This document shows positions 1-9,131 of a stretch of 64,000 nucleotides of DNA, piece by piece. Below the pieces are notes generated by a model. The model did not search any database. It was not told where the DNA came from and was given only the letters and a program-made list of their open reading frames with translations. How positions within the stretch are numbered: position 1 is the first letter of the stretch; every line of letters begins with the position of its first letter. Source of the stretch: Gemmatimonadota bacterium. Lineage in GTDB: Bacteria; Gemmatimonadota; Gemmatimonadetes; Longimicrobiales; Gaopeijiaceae. Location: the NCBI GenBank assembly GCA_029863645.1, contig JAOTVA010000006.1, forward strand, positions 17,848-81,847. The letters run 5' to 3'. The position numbers and the translations under genes are program-made.

Positions 1-519
<519 letters not shown>

Positions 520-536
520 GACTGGTCTCCGTGGGG

Positions 537-1337
537 TCAGACGCCGGGGGCGCTGCCGTTCGTCGAGGCCTCTTCGAGGCCCTCGTACATCTTGTAACCC
601 TCGGCCTCGAGCTCCAGCGCGACCTCGGGGCCTCCCGACCTGGCGATCCGGCCCGCGACCATCACGTGCACGAAATCGGGCTTGATGAAATTCAACAGAC
701 GCTGATAGTGCGTGATGAGGAGGATCGACATCTTGGGATCTTCCTCGATGAGCTTGTTCACGCCGCTCGCGACGATCTGAAGCGCGTCGATGTCCAGGCC
801 CGAGTCAGTCTCGTCCATGACAGCGAGCTTCGGCTTGAGCATCGCCATCTGCAGAATCTCGTTGCGCTTCTTCTCGCCCCCGCTGAATCCGTCGTTCACG
901 TGGCGCTCGGCGAATGTCACGTCCATGCCGAGCATCTCCATGCGCTCGGTGAGGTGATCGGAGAACTCGAAGATGTCGAGATCCTCGCCCTCAGGCTGAC
1001 GAGCCTGGACCGCCGTACGCAGGAAGTTCGCGATGGAGACCCCTGGGATGTCGACCGGGTACTGGAACGCGAGGAAGAGTCCGGCGAGCGAGCGTTCGTC
1101 GGGCTCCATGTCCAGGAGGTCCTGGCCCGCGAAGGTGACGCTGCCACCGGTGGCTTCGTAGCCGGGGTGGCCGGCCAAGACCTTGGCCAGCGTGCTCTTG
1201 CCCGAGGCGTTCGGGCCCATGATCGCATGGATCTCGCCGGGGGCGATTTCCAAGTCGAGTCCCTTCAAAATGCCAAGTTCGTCTTCTGCGACCTTGGCCC
1301 GGAGGTCCTCGATCTTCAGAATGGGGGCGTCGCTCAT
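537..1337 (-). CDS. sufC: Fe-S cluster assembly ATPase SufC
   Basis: This 266-residue cytoplasmic ABC-type ATPase powers the SufBCD scaffold. Visible motifs are Walker A (GPNASGKST), the signature [10 protein letters not shown], Walker B ([12 protein letters not shown]) and the switch histidine in [10 protein letters not shown]. The FSGGEKKR form and DETDSGLD box are characteristic of SufC rather than of transport ATPases. No membrane segments are seen. It is the first gene of the leftward suf operon and lies 17 bp before sufB. The length is about normal for the family, with a short C-terminal tail after the ATPase fold. The ATG at 1337 begins [12 protein letters not shown], where SufC homology starts. 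Confidence 0.97.
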   Translation of the reverse strand: MSDAPILKIEDLRAKVAEDELGILKGLDLEIAPGEIHAIMGPNASGKSTLAKVLAGHPGYEATGGSVTFAGQDLLDMEPDERSLAGLFLAFQYPVDIPGVSIANFLRTAVQARQPEGEDLDIFEFSDHLTERMEMLGMDVTFAERHVNDGFSGGEKKRNEILQMAMLKPKLAVMDETDSGLDIDALQIVASGVNKLIEEDPKMSILLITHYQRLLNFIKPDFVHVMVAGRIARSGGPEVALELEAEGYKMYEGLEEASTNGSAPGV

Positions 1338-1377
1338 CCGTCTCTCGGGCAGGGGGGTGGCGCGGGACTGCGCTTAT

Positions 1378-1392
1378 TAAGAATGATTCTCG
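1378..1392. promoter_or_regulatory. Fur/PerR-like palindrome between sufC and the patatin gene
   Basis: The divergent 96-bp gap holds the perfect odd-centred palindrome AGAATGATTCT (1380-1390). In 7-1-7 register it reads TAAGAAT-G-ATTCTCG, close to the TTAGAATnATTCTAA pattern known for Fur/PerR-family operators. It lies about 40 bp upstream of sufC, a suitable place for iron or peroxide control of Fe-S assembly. The regulator is inferred only; other factors also bind short palindromes. Confidence 0.35.
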
Positions 1393-1433
1393 GTTTCAGT
1401 CCGTAAGGTAGGCCACGTCAAAAAGGGGGTCAA

Positions 1434-2303
1434 GTGGACCTGGGGGAACCGGAAAGCGACCGTCCTGTGCGGGATTTCGGAGGGTTCGGAGGCGGGTCGT
1501 CGCGCCCCTGGCTGGTGCTCGGCGGTGGGGGTCTGAAGGGCATGGCGCACGTCGGCGCATTCCAAGCGTTAGAGGAGGCAGGCGTCCGCCCCGCGGGAAT
1601 CGTCGGGACCAGCATCGGCGCGCTCATCGGGGCGCTGGCCGCGAGCGGAATGTCGGCCGCCGAGATGCGTGAGCGCGCCCTCAGCCTGCGACGGCGAGAC
1701 ATCGTGCGACTGAACCGGGGAGCAGTTTGGATCAACGGCATCCGCGAAGTGAGCGTTTTCCGCGGGGATACCCTGCGCGAGTACTTCGAGGAACTGCTCC
1801 CTGCCGGCGGGTGGAACGCGCTCGCCATTCCCGTGCTCATCAACGCGGTCGATCTGGGGGACGGATCGCTGCAGTGGTTCGGCCCAGGGGACCGCGACGA
1901 CGTCTCGCTGTTGGACGCGGTGTACGCCTCGGCGGCCCTGCCGGTCTTCTATCCGCCCTTCGAGTTCGATGGGCGGGCCTACGTCGATGGAGGTATCAGC
2001 CGGAGCCTGCCGCTCGAGAAGGCACAGGAGGAGGGGGCGGAGCGCATCGTCGCAATCGATGTCGGCTCCGGAGAGACCGCCGATGCTGGCGAGGTCGTTA
2101 AGCAGGGAATGATCGGGATTCACCAGCGCGTGGTCTCGATCATGGCGTGGCAGCGACGTCACCAGATGGTCAGTCGCTGGCAGGGCGTCCCGCTCAAGTA
2201 CGTCAGGCCGCGCCTGGACGGATACGGCACGTTCGACTTCGATCACGTCGCGTACTTCCTGGAGGAAGGGTACCGCGCTACGCGGGAGGCCTTGGGCACG
2301 TGA
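1434..2303 (+). CDS. Patatin-like phospholipase (RssA-type)
   Basis: This 289-residue serine lipid acyl hydrolase shows the full patatin signature: an oxyanion loop (LGGGGLKGMAHVG), the nucleophile elbow GTSIG near residue 60 and the dyad aspartate in the YVDGGISRSLPL box. There is no signal peptide, so it is probably cytoplasmic or membrane-peripheral. Translation probably starts at GTG 1434, preceded by a GGGGG run. Its TGA overlaps the GTG of the next gene (GTGA at 2300-2303), so it leads a coupled three-gene unit with a lipoprotein and an M6 metalloprotease. The family acts on phospholipids or lysophospholipids; the substrate here is unknown. Confidence 0.9.
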   Translation: MDLGEPESDRPVRDFGGFGGGSSRPWLVLGGGGLKGMAHVGAFQALEEAGVRPAGIVGTSIGALIGALAASGMSAAEMRERALSLRRRDIVRLNRGAVWINGIREVSVFRGDTLREYFEELLPAGGWNALAIPVLINAVDLGDGSLQWFGPGDRDDVSLLDAVYASAALPVFYPPFEFDGRAYVDGGISRSLPLEKAQEEGAERIVAIDVGSGETADAGEVVKQGMIGIHQRVVSIMAWQRRHQMVSRWQGVPLKYVRPRLDGYGTFDFDHVAYFLEEGYRATREALGT

Positions 2304-2677
2304 TAAGTGTTCGACGCGCGGTTCTGCTGACTATTACGGTCCTGGCGGGCTGCAGCGACGTGGGGCCGTCGAGCGGGCCAGGCACGCTCACGGCCACGCT
2401 CCGCTCGCCGAACGGGGACGAAGGAGCGGCGGTCATCTTCCTGCTGGGGGAGGGAGTCATCGAGGTGAACGCCGTCGGCGAAACCGAGGCGTACGCGGAC
2501 ACATCGGGCGAGACGACCCGGATCGTCCTGATCAACCGTGAGGGTGGCACGATGTCGGTCGCCGTGGACGTGGAAGACCTAGGCCGGCCACTGGTCGCAC
2601 TGGTACGGGAGGTAGCGGGACCGGACGACTTGCTTCGGGCCGACCTGGCAGGGTATCGCGTCGAGGTTGTCCAATGA
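2300..2677 (+). CDS. Small putative lipoprotein
   Basis: The start is chosen at GTG 2300 because it overlaps the upstream stop (GTGA) and immediately gives a lipoprotein signal (VISVRRAVLLTITVLAGC, lipobox LAGC, lipidated Cys about residue 18). The open frame runs further upstream, but that part is antisense-like and lies inside the patatin gene. The mature part of about 107 residues looks beta-rich (LTATLRSPNGDEGAAVIFLL) and ends YRVEVVQ. The stop overlaps the ATG of the M6 protease (ATGA). I recognise no enzymatic motif. Similar small lipoproteins are often seen next to secreted hydrolases; a chaperone or binding role would be a guess. Confidence 0.75.
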   Translation: MISVRRAVLLTITVLAGCSDVGPSSGPGTLTATLRSPNGDEGAAVIFLLGEGVIEVNAVGETEAYADTSGETTRIVLINREGGTMSVAVDVEDLGRPLVALVREVAGPDDLLRADLAGYRVEVVQ

Positions 2678-4575
2678 CCCCGGCGGTGACGGCTCGCACG
2701 AGGTGGGTCACCCTCCTGGGGCTCGCGGCGGCGGCAGTCTCCTCGGCTGCGTCAGTTGGTGCCCAAGACGTCGAAGCGGTGTCCGCGATGCGCGGGATTC
2801 CCCTGCCCGCCGCCTACTACGAGACAGTCGCCGCAGACCCGACCGCTTACACGTTCTCGAGGGCCCTCTTGGCCCGCGCTGGACCCGCCAGCGCAGGGGG
2901 GGTCGTCGGCACCGTGAGTATGCCGGTGGTGCTTGCCCTGTTCAGCGACTCACCGGACCCCTCCATCTCCCGAGAGATGGTGCAGGCTGCGCTCTTCGAC
3001 GGGCCCTCGCAGCACGGGACGATCACCGAGGCGTACCTCGAGATGTCGCGGGGGGCGCTCGACATCGGAGGATTGGTCTTCGACTGGGTGCGGACCAGCC
3101 ACGCGCTAGGCGAGGTCGTCGGCACCAGTGCCGGGCTCGGCGGTGACGCCATGGTCGGTCCCTACTTCGCCGAGGCGCTGGACTCTCTCGACGCCGCGAT
3201 CGACTTCTCGCTCTATGACAACGACGGCCCGGATGGCGTCCCGAACAGCGGGGACGACGACGGCTATGTGGACGTAATCACCTTCGAGTATCTCGAGGTG
3301 GCGGCCTCGTGCGGGGGTCCCGCGATCTGGCCGCACCGTTGGCGAATCGCCGCCTGGAACGGGTCGGCTTATGCCACGGACGACATCGGGGTGGCCGGAG
3401 ATACGATTCGTATCAACGACTACATCACGCAGGGCGTCACGGACTGCGAAGGCATCGGTGTGCAGAACGCCAGCACCATCGCCCATGAGTTCGGGCACGC
3501 GCTGGGGCTGCCCGACTACTACCACTGGATCGACCGGGCCGCAGGGGCTCGGGGGCGGCGGTGGGTACTAGGGTGCTGGTCCCTGATGGCGGCGGGATCG
3601 TGGGGCTGTGGGCAGGTCGAGCAGCCACCTGACCTCTTCGGCCCGACGCACCTGACCGCGCATTCGAAGGTGCAGCTGGGCTGGGCCGAGTACCTCGATC
3701 CAGGGGAGGTGTGGAATCAGGAAGTCATACTCGGGCCGGTGCAGGCCACTGGGGTGGCCCTGCGGGTCCCCCTCGACGCCGCGGGTACGCAGTTCCTGAT
3801 TGCCGAGTACCGAGCTCGAGAGGGCTTCGACGCGTCGCTTCCAGCCGACGGAGTCGTTTTCTACCGGCAGGATGGCAACGCCAGCCTGGCGCCGAATCCT
3901 TCCGGCTCCGATCCCTACTACCTGACCTTGCTCGAGCAGGACGGCAACGACGGGTTGCGCCGGACCTATTTCGAGGGCGGCAACAGGGGTGAAGCCGGGG
4001 ACGCTTGGGGCGTGGGCGGGCTCCGGGGACGACTACACGCAGAGACCGCCACGCCGCTGCGCCTGAGCAACGGCGCCCCCAGCTCGGTGACGATCCACGA
4101 GGTCGCAGTGGAGGCGGGCAGCGCGCGGCTGGTGATCTCCACCTCCCCGGTGCCGAAGCTGATTGCGCCGTCTGGCTCGGTCGAGGTGGCTCAGGTCGTC
4201 CCGTTTCTCGAGTCCATCCGCATCGCCGGGGGAATGATGCCGTTCACGGCCCTGGGCACGGTGCCCTCGGGCCTGACGCTCGCCGCAGCGGGCGACGAGC
4301 TGGTCGTGACTGGATCCACATCTGATCCAGGTCCCGTCGAGTTGTTCCTGTGGGTACGGGACTCCTCCGGAGCCACGTCCGAGCCGGTCGTGATCTCCCT
4401 CTCTGCTCCGGTCGCGTGGTCCGTCCCGTTGGGCGAGCTCCTACGTCCCTTCCTGGACGATCCCGGCGACTCGCTGTCCGTCGAGGAGATGCAGTATCTC
4501 GACGATCGCGGGAATCAGAACGGCGAGTACGACGTGGGCGACCTGAGAAGGTGGCTGCGCGAGCAGGGCTCATAA
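2674..4575 (+). CDS. Secreted M6-family (immune inhibitor A-like) metalloprotease with dockerin-like tail
   Basis: This 633-residue protein starts with a Sec signal (WVTLLGLAAAAVSSAASVGA, cleavage near residue 30). The zinc site HEFGHALGLPDYY lies at about residues 271-283 (H271, E272, H275, then D281), the arrangement of M6 peptidases, and a calcium-type loop YDNDGPDGVPNSGDDD precedes it. A beta-sandwich region of about 250 residues follows, and the last 30 residues contain DDRGNQNGEYDVGDLRRWL, resembling one half of a dockerin Ca2+ repeat. It probably degrades extracellular protein. It is translationally coupled to the lipoprotein gene upstream and followed by a hairpin. The role of the tail is inferred. 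Confidence 0.88.
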   Translation: MTPAVTARTRWVTLLGLAAAAVSSAASVGAQDVEAVSAMRGIPLPAAYYETVAADPTAYTFSRALLARAGPASAGGVVGTVSMPVVLALFSDSPDPSISREMVQAALFDGPSQHGTITEAYLEMSRGALDIGGLVFDWVRTSHALGEVVGTSAGLGGDAMVGPYFAEALDSLDAAIDFSLYDNDGPDGVPNSGDDDGYVDVITFEYLEVAASCGGPAIWPHRWRIAAWNGSAYATDDIGVAGDTIRINDYITQGVTDCEGIGVQNASTIAHEFGHALGLPDYYHWIDRAAGARGRRWVLGCWSLMAAGSWGCGQVEQPPDLFGPTHLTAHSKVQLGWAEYLDPGEVWNQEVILGPVQATGVALRVPLDAAGTQFLIAEYRAREGFDASLPADGVVFYRQDGNASLAPNPSGSDPYYLTLLEQDGNDGLRRTYFEGGNRGEAGDAWGVGGLRGRLHAETATPLRLSNGAPSSVTIHEVAVEAGSARLVISTSPVPKLIAPSGSVEVAQVVPFLESIRIAGGMMPFTALGTVPSGLTLAAAGDELVVTGSTSDPGPVELFLWVRDSSGATSEPVVISLSAPVAWSVPLGELLRPFLDDPGDSLSVEEMQYLDDRGNQNGEYDVGDLRRWLREQGS

Positions 4576-4582
4576 GCGCATC

Positions 4583-4614
4583 GAGCCCCGCCCGACTCTT
4601 GCCGGACGGGGCTC
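4583..4614 (+). terminator. Hairpin after the M6 protease gene
   Basis: GAGCCCCG (4583-4590) pairs with CGGGGCTC (4607-4614), and CCG/CGG extends the stem inward across one mismatch. It sits 8 bp after the stop. There is no T tract, so it is either a weak intrinsic terminator or a 3'-end stabilising hairpin. Confidence 0.6.
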
Positions 4615-4662
4615 TAGGCGAGCCCGCTTAGGTGCGTGAGATCAGCGGAACTCGCGAATCAC

Positions 4663-5199
4663 CTATCGGAGTTGCCGCGGGATCTCTCCGCGTATGCGCG
4701 CGTCTCTCAGGGATGCCCTCGGTGGCCCGCGGAGAGGGCGTTGAGACCCACGTACCCCCGCGCGCCCGCTAGGAGCGAACCCGGGTCCATCCGTACCCGG
4801 GCGGCCACCAGGGCGTACGCCCATGCGACCAGAACGCCGTCGCATCTCCTGCACCCTTTCGAGCTGGCTCTCGTCGAGCACCGCCGCCAACTGCTCACGC
4901 CGCTGTTCTGCGATCGCCTGACGTGCCTCACGGCGGTCTTCCATGAACGCCATGACCTCGCTGCGCTGAATCTGGCCCGCATCGAGCTGCGACCTGAGCT
5001 CTTGCATCTGGGCCAGTTCGGTCGTCCGCTCCTGAACGGCCTCCCGACGAATAACCTCCAAGCCTTCGAGCTGGCTCTCTGTAAGTTCGAGGCGCTCGCG
5101 CGCCCTCATGATCGACTCGATGTCCTGAGCCGCGACCTGCGCCGCGCCCAAGACCGCTAGCGCGCCCACAGCGATGATTCCGCTCCGTATCACGTTCAT
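4663..5199 (-). CDS. Periplasmic LTxxQ-motif (Spy/CpxP-like) protein
   Basis: The ATG at 5199 is preferred over an upstream GTG (5214) because GGAG lies 7 bases before it. The 178-residue product has a signal peptide (MNVIRSGIIAVGALAVLGAAQVAAQ), then a highly charged helical region with LTESQLEGLEVIRREA, the 'LTxxQ' signature of Spy/CpxP/CnrX-like periplasmic chaperones and sensors. The last 50 residues are Arg/Gly/Pro-rich and probably disordered. It stands alone, convergent with the M6 protease gene and about 200 bp from lutC. A role in envelope stress or metal response is inferred from the family only. Confidence 0.7.
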   Translation of the reverse strand: MNVIRSGIIAVGALAVLGAAQVAAQDIESIMRARERLELTESQLEGLEVIRREAVQERTTELAQMQELRSQLDAGQIQRSEVMAFMEDRREARQAIAEQRREQLAAVLDESQLERVQEMRRRSGRMGVRPGGRPGTDGPGFAPSGRAGVRGSQRPLRGPPRASLRDARIRGEIPRQLR

Positions 5200-5403
5200 C
5201 TTCCAACTCCCCACGCACCATCCGGTTTCCGGGGCCGACGGGTTGCCGTACCCCTAGACAGTTCAAGGCGAGAAAACGCTGACGCGTAAAGCAATGACTG
5301 GTCGCGGAGCGTTTCTCGGACTCCCCTTGCCTACGACTACTGGAGGGCTCACGGGCGTCCTGCGTTAAAAGACCAGCCCGCTAGCGTTGCCTTCAGCCCA
5401 CGT

Positions 5404-6006
5404 TCACGTCGCGGATGCCGCCGGCTCATCGACCACAACACAGACGAGGCGTCCCGGACCGTGCACCCCCGTCACCAAGGTCTGCGCGATGTCAGCCGAC
5501 TTGGAGGGGCCTGAATGGAGTCCGATTGCGGACGGCAGCTCGCTCCGTATCGCGAGAAGCGCGTCTCGGAACGTCACGTGTACGTCTTCCGCCCGCACGA
5601 AGACCACGTGCGTGGGGGCCAGTAGCTGGCTCTTGCGGCCGTCGCGCGCACTCATGACGAGGGATCCCGTCTCGGCGATCGCGGCGCGTGCCATGGAGAT
5701 GCCCAGGGCGGCTTCGTGGGCCCCACGCGTACTGATTGCTGGACGCAGCACATGGGGCACCGTCACGCCGATCGTGACGCTCTCGAAGTCCATCGCGAAC
5801 CTCCTCAGCCAGACCCCGGCGCTGTTCGTGCCGGAGAGGTGCACGACCTCGGCACCCGCCGCCTCCAGCATCGACGTCAGCTGGTCCAGCGGAGTCCGTT
5901 CAACGGCTTCCGGTCGCCAGCCCTCGAAGTGCCCAGGGTGCTCGGGCCGCTCCCGACCCTCAAGTGCTTCCCGGACGCGGCCCAGGATCCGGTCCCGCCC
6001 CCTCAC
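5404..6006 (-). CDS. lutC: Lactate utilisation protein C (LUD domain)
   Basis: The GTG at 6006 overlaps the lutB stop (GTGA); a GTG at 6024 would add six residues. The 200-residue protein carries the LUD fold (SLVMSARDGRKSQLLAPTHVVF) and ends in the diagnostic box LVTGVHGPGRLVCVVVDEP. LutABC is the cytoplasmic iron-sulfur L-lactate-oxidising complex that yields pyruvate; LutC is the small LUD subunit. It is the last gene of a leftward operon that starts with a metzincin and a fatty acid desaturase. No terminator is evident in the 200 bp that follow. Confidence 0.9.
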   Translation of the reverse strand: MRGRDRILGRVREALEGRERPEHPGHFEGWRPEAVERTPLDQLTSMLEAAGAEVVHLSGTNSAGVWLRRFAMDFESVTIGVTVPHVLRPAISTRGAHEAALGISMARAAIAETGSLVMSARDGRKSQLLAPTHVVFVRAEDVHVTFRDALLAIRSELPSAIGLHSGPSKSADIAQTLVTGVHGPGRLVCVVVDEPAASAT

Positions 6007-7400
6007 TCGATGCCGTCCTTCCACATGGCCTGGAAGCTCTGCGGACTCGGCGTCGGAGCGTCACGCTCCTGCATCCACCCACTCAGGATCGGAAGCGCCC
6101 GCCCTCCGGACTTCCAGGGCGTCGAACGCATGAGTGCAGCCCCAGTCTTGAAAAGGACGGGGTGCGAGGCGGCGGCTGTGAAGGCCTTCAAACCGAGTCG
6201 CTCTGTCGTAGGCGTGAGTCCTTCCTCAACCGCCCGCTCCCGCCAGTGCACCAGCAGCTCCGGAATGGGAATGCGCACTGGGCAGACGTCGGCACAGGCA
6301 CCGCACAGGCTCGACGCGTACGGCAGCGGCATCGCCTCTTCGAGCCCGAGAATGCCGGGCGCGATGATGGCGCCGATCGGACCGGAGTAGGTAAAGCCGT
6401 ACGCGTGGCCTCCCGTTTGGCGGTAGACAGGGCAGATGTTCAGACATGCCCCGCAGCGTACACAGCGGAGGGCCTCCCAGGCCGCATCATCGGCGAGGAG
6501 ATTCGTGCGGCCGTTGTCCACGAGCACGACGTGCACCTCTTCCGGCCCGTCCACCTCATCGCTCTTCCGCGGGCCCTGGATAAACGAGACGTAGTTGCCG
6601 ATCGGCTGGCCCGTGGCGGCACGCGCCGTCAGCTGGATGAAGCCAGCGAGGTCTTCGAAGCGCGGAATCAGCTTCTCGATGCCCACGAAGGCGACATGCA
6701 CACGTGGGAGAGAGGTACTGAGGCGGATGTTGCCCTCGTTCTCGATGAGGGCGACGGTGCCGGTCTCGGCCACCAGGAAGTTGCCGCCGGATATTCCGAG
6801 GTCTGCCGCCAGGAACTCCTCACGCAGTGCCACGCGAGCCGCAGCAACCAGCACCTCGGGCGCACCGTCCAGCGGCGTACCGAACCGCTTGTGGAACAGT
6901 CGCCGGCAGTCGTCCAGGCTCAGGTGCATCGCCGGGCCGACGATGTGGCTCGGAGGCTGACCCAAGACCTGCACGATGTACTCGCCGAGATCGGTTTCTC
7001 GCACGTGCACGGCCAGCTTCTCGAGGTGCTCGTTCACGCCCAGCTCTTCGCTGAGCATGCTCTTTGCCTTCACGACGGACTTCACGCCGTGCTCGCGGAC
7101 GATCCCCCGAAGTATGGTCAGCGCGTCGTCCGCCTTCTCCGCCCAATGCACGCGGACGCCGTTCGCCAGCAGGTTCCGCTCAGCCTCCTCGAGGTAACGA
7201 TCGAGATGCGCGAGCGTGTGCGTCTTTACGTCCCGGCCCCAGTCCCGCCAGCGATCGCTATCGATCTCGGCGTAGGCATGGTTCCGGTGACCGTTGGCCA
7301 GGTCTGTTCCAGCCAGCACCGAGTCGCGCACCTGAGGCTCGTCCCGGATCGTACGGGCCGATTGCTCGCGGTACCCACCTGGCGTGTCGGTGCTGCTCAT
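6003..7400 (-). CDS. lutB: Lactate utilisation iron-sulfur protein LutB
   Basis: Start ATG 7400 (MSSTDTPGG) overlaps the lutA stop by 4 bp; the open frame upstream of it is out-of-frame lutA sequence. The 465-residue product has an N-terminal LUD domain (KSVVKAKSMLSEELGVN, GISGGNFLVAETGTV) and two ferredoxin-type clusters near residues 310-370 (CVRCGACLNICPVYR, CGACADVCPVRIPI). A C-terminal DUF3390-type stretch follows. It transfers electrons from lactate oxidation through 4Fe-4S clusters. Its length and domain order match LutB/YkgF. Confidence 0.95.
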   Translation of the reverse strand: MSSTDTPGGYREQSARTIRDEPQVRDSVLAGTDLANGHRNHAYAEIDSDRWRDWGRDVKTHTLAHLDRYLEEAERNLLANGVRVHWAEKADDALTILRGIVREHGVKSVVKAKSMLSEELGVNEHLEKLAVHVRETDLGEYIVQVLGQPPSHIVGPAMHLSLDDCRRLFHKRFGTPLDGAPEVLVAAARVALREEFLAADLGISGGNFLVAETGTVALIENEGNIRLSTSLPRVHVAFVGIEKLIPRFEDLAGFIQLTARAATGQPIGNYVSFIQGPRKSDEVDGPEEVHVVLVDNGRTNLLADDAAWEALRCVRCGACLNICPVYRQTGGHAYGFTYSGPIGAIIAPGILGLEEAMPLPYASSLCGACADVCPVRIPIPELLVHWRERAVEEGLTPTTERLGLKAFTAAASHPVLFKTGAALMRSTPWKSGGRALPILSGWMQERDAPTPSPQSFQAMWKDGIE

Positions 7401-8101
7401 CCGCGCACCCCTTCCCAGAGGACGCTCGCCAGGTGGCGAAACGGCGGGCCGAGCCGGCGCTTGGACGCCCGCCCGGACAGCTGGAGGAGACAACCGCCGT
7501 CCGTGGAGGTCACGAAGTCGACGTCCGGCAGGGTGTCCAGCTTGCGGTCGGCCATCGCAGCCGACACCTCCGGAAGCTTGGCGCTGAAGAGGCCGCCGAA
7601 GCCGCAACACTCCTCGGCGGCCTTCCACTCCAACACCTCGGCCCCGCATCCGGCGAGGAGAGATAGCGGCGCGTCCTTGATGTCCATCTCCCGGAGCGCG
7701 TGGCAGCTGTGGTGATAGGCTACGCGCTTCCCCGCGAGTCCATCGCCCAGATGATCGACGCCCAACACGTCCATTACGAACTGTGACAGCTCGTACGTGC
7801 GGGTCGCGAGCGCCTCGGCCTGGGCGCCGAGAAGCTCAGGGTAGAAGCAGCGGATCATCCCAGCACAACTTCCTGAGGGGAGCACTACGTAGTCGGTATC
7901 GCGCAGAACGTCGGCCGTCTGTCGGGCCATGCTCACGGCGTCCGCTCGCCTCCCCGCGTTGTACGCAGGCTGTCCGCAACACGTCTGGCCCTTGGGCACA
8001 TCGACTTCTGCACCGAGGTGGCGCAAGAGACGGACGGTGTCTGCGCAGGCGTCAGCGTAGAACTGGTCGCCGAGGCAGGTGGCGAAGAGCGAGACGCGCA
8101 C
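7397..8101 (-). CDS. lutA: Lactate utilisation protein LutA (two CCG domains)
   Basis: This 234-residue cytoplasmic protein with a GTG start (8101) has two cysteine-rich CCG domains, seen as GQTCCGQPAYNAG (about residues 37-49) and AEECCGFGGLFS (about 160-171), the pattern of LutA/YkgE and heterodisulfide reductase B. It begins only 7 bp after the desaturase stop and overlaps lutB by 4 bp, so it belongs to the same transcript. With lutB and lutC it should let the cell grow on L-lactate. Length is about normal (240). Confidence 0.94.
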   Translation of the reverse strand: MRVSLFATCLGDQFYADACADTVRLLRHLGAEVDVPKGQTCCGQPAYNAGRRADAVSMARQTADVLRDTDYVVLPSGSCAGMIRCFYPELLGAQAEALATRTYELSQFVMDVLGVDHLGDGLAGKRVAYHHSCHALREMDIKDAPLSLLAGCGAEVLEWKAAEECCGFGGLFSAKLPEVSAAMADRKLDTLPDVDFVTSTDGGCLLQLSGRASKRRLGPPFRHLASVLWEGVRG

Positions 8102-8108
8102 CGGCCTT

Positions 8109-9131
8109 CTAGGCCGCCCGACGCGCCTTCAGGTCACGGAAGCGGATCAGCCGGCGGTTCTCCTCATCCCACAGCGCCAGGTTGATCAGCTTCAGCGTAT
8201 CTCGGAACCGAACTTTGGCGACCACGTGGAACTCAGGGTTCTCGTCGTGCACCTGCTGCAGCTTGTAGTTCGGTATGCGAGCGCTCATGTGGTGAACGTG
8301 ATGCACGCCGATGTTGCCGGACAGCCACTGAAGCGCCTTCGGTAAGACGAGATAGGAGCTGCCGTAGAGCGAAGCGTCGTAGTAATCCCACTTCTCGTGC
8401 CAGTGCCAATACGTGTCTTCGTACTGGTGCTGCACGTAAAACATCCACACGCCGATCGTCGACGCGAGCATGGTCACCGGCACCTGGACGAGCAGGAAAT
8501 TCTTGATGCCAATCGTCGCCCACATCAACGCCACCACGCCCACGATCGCGAGGTTGGTCCACCATACGCTGCGCCACGCGGTCTTCCATCGCCTGGGGAT
8601 GTCGGCCGGGAAGCGGTGTTTGATGAAGAACTGATAGAAGGGCGCGACTCCGAAGAGCACCAGCGGATGTCGGTATAGCCGGTAGCGGATCCGTTTGCTC
8701 TTGGGCCACGACAGGTACTCGGCGACGGTGTAGGTGTCCACGTCGCCGAAGCCTCGGAAATCCAGATCGCCGGAGTGCGCGTGGTGATACGCGTGGGTGC
8801 GCTTCCAGTAGTCGTAGGGGGTCAGCAGCAATACGCCGATGCATCGGCCCACCCAGTCGCGAGCGGTTCGTGACTTGAAGAAGGAACCATGACCGCAGTC
8901 GTGCTGGATGATGAACATCCGGATCAAGAATCCGGAGGTCGGAATCACGAGCAACAGTGTCAGCCAGTAGCTGACCGACAAGCTCAGGTAGGCCAGGTAC
9001 CAGAGCACGGCGAACGGGATCACCGACGTCAGGATCTGGGTCACGCTGCGACGCGTGTCGGCGCCAAGGTAGGGCTCCAGAATCCTGTTCCATCGCTCGA
9101 TCGTTTCACGATCAGGCTTGGCGAGGCTCAT
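8109..9131 (-). CDS. Membrane fatty acid desaturase (acyl-lipid type)
   Basis: The ATG at 9131 overlaps the metzincin stop (ATGA). The 340-residue di-iron membrane enzyme shows three histidine boxes: HDCGH (77-81), HAYHH (113-117) and HHVHH (277-281). Hydrophobic pairs lie around residues 35-75, 95-110 and 190-225. This is the layout of bacterial omega-6/delta-12-type desaturases, which introduce a cis double bond in membrane lipid acyl chains using O2 and a ferredoxin-like donor. Placement in an operon with lactate oxidation genes is unusual; a shared response to growth condition is inferred. Confidence 0.92.
   Translation of the reverse strand: MSLAKPDRETIERWNRILEPYLGADTRRSVTQILTSVIPFAVLWYLAYLSLSVSYWLTLLLVIPTSGFLIRMFIIQHDCGHGSFFKSRTARDWVGRCIGVLLLTPYDYWKRTHAYHHAHSGDLDFRGFGDVDTYTVAEYLSWPKSKRIRYRLYRHPLVLFGVAPFYQFFIKHRFPADIPRRWKTAWRSVWWTNLAIVGVVALMWATIGIKNFLLVQVPVTMLASTIGVWMFYVQHQYEDTYWHWHEKWDYYDASLYGSSYLVLPKALQWLSGNIGVHHVHHMSARIPNYKLQQVHDENPEFHVVAKVRFRDTLKLINLALWDEENRRLIRFRDLKARRAA

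Noticed and set aside
531..1406. Long plus-strand frame of 291 codons opposite sufC
   Set aside because: It is the antisense shadow of sufC, is rich in Arg/His/Val in the way GC-rich shadows are, and matches no family.
5964..7715. 583-codon plus-strand frame opposite lutB/lutC
   Set aside because: Antisense to three recognised lut genes with conserved Fe-S motifs; no domain is visible in the frame.
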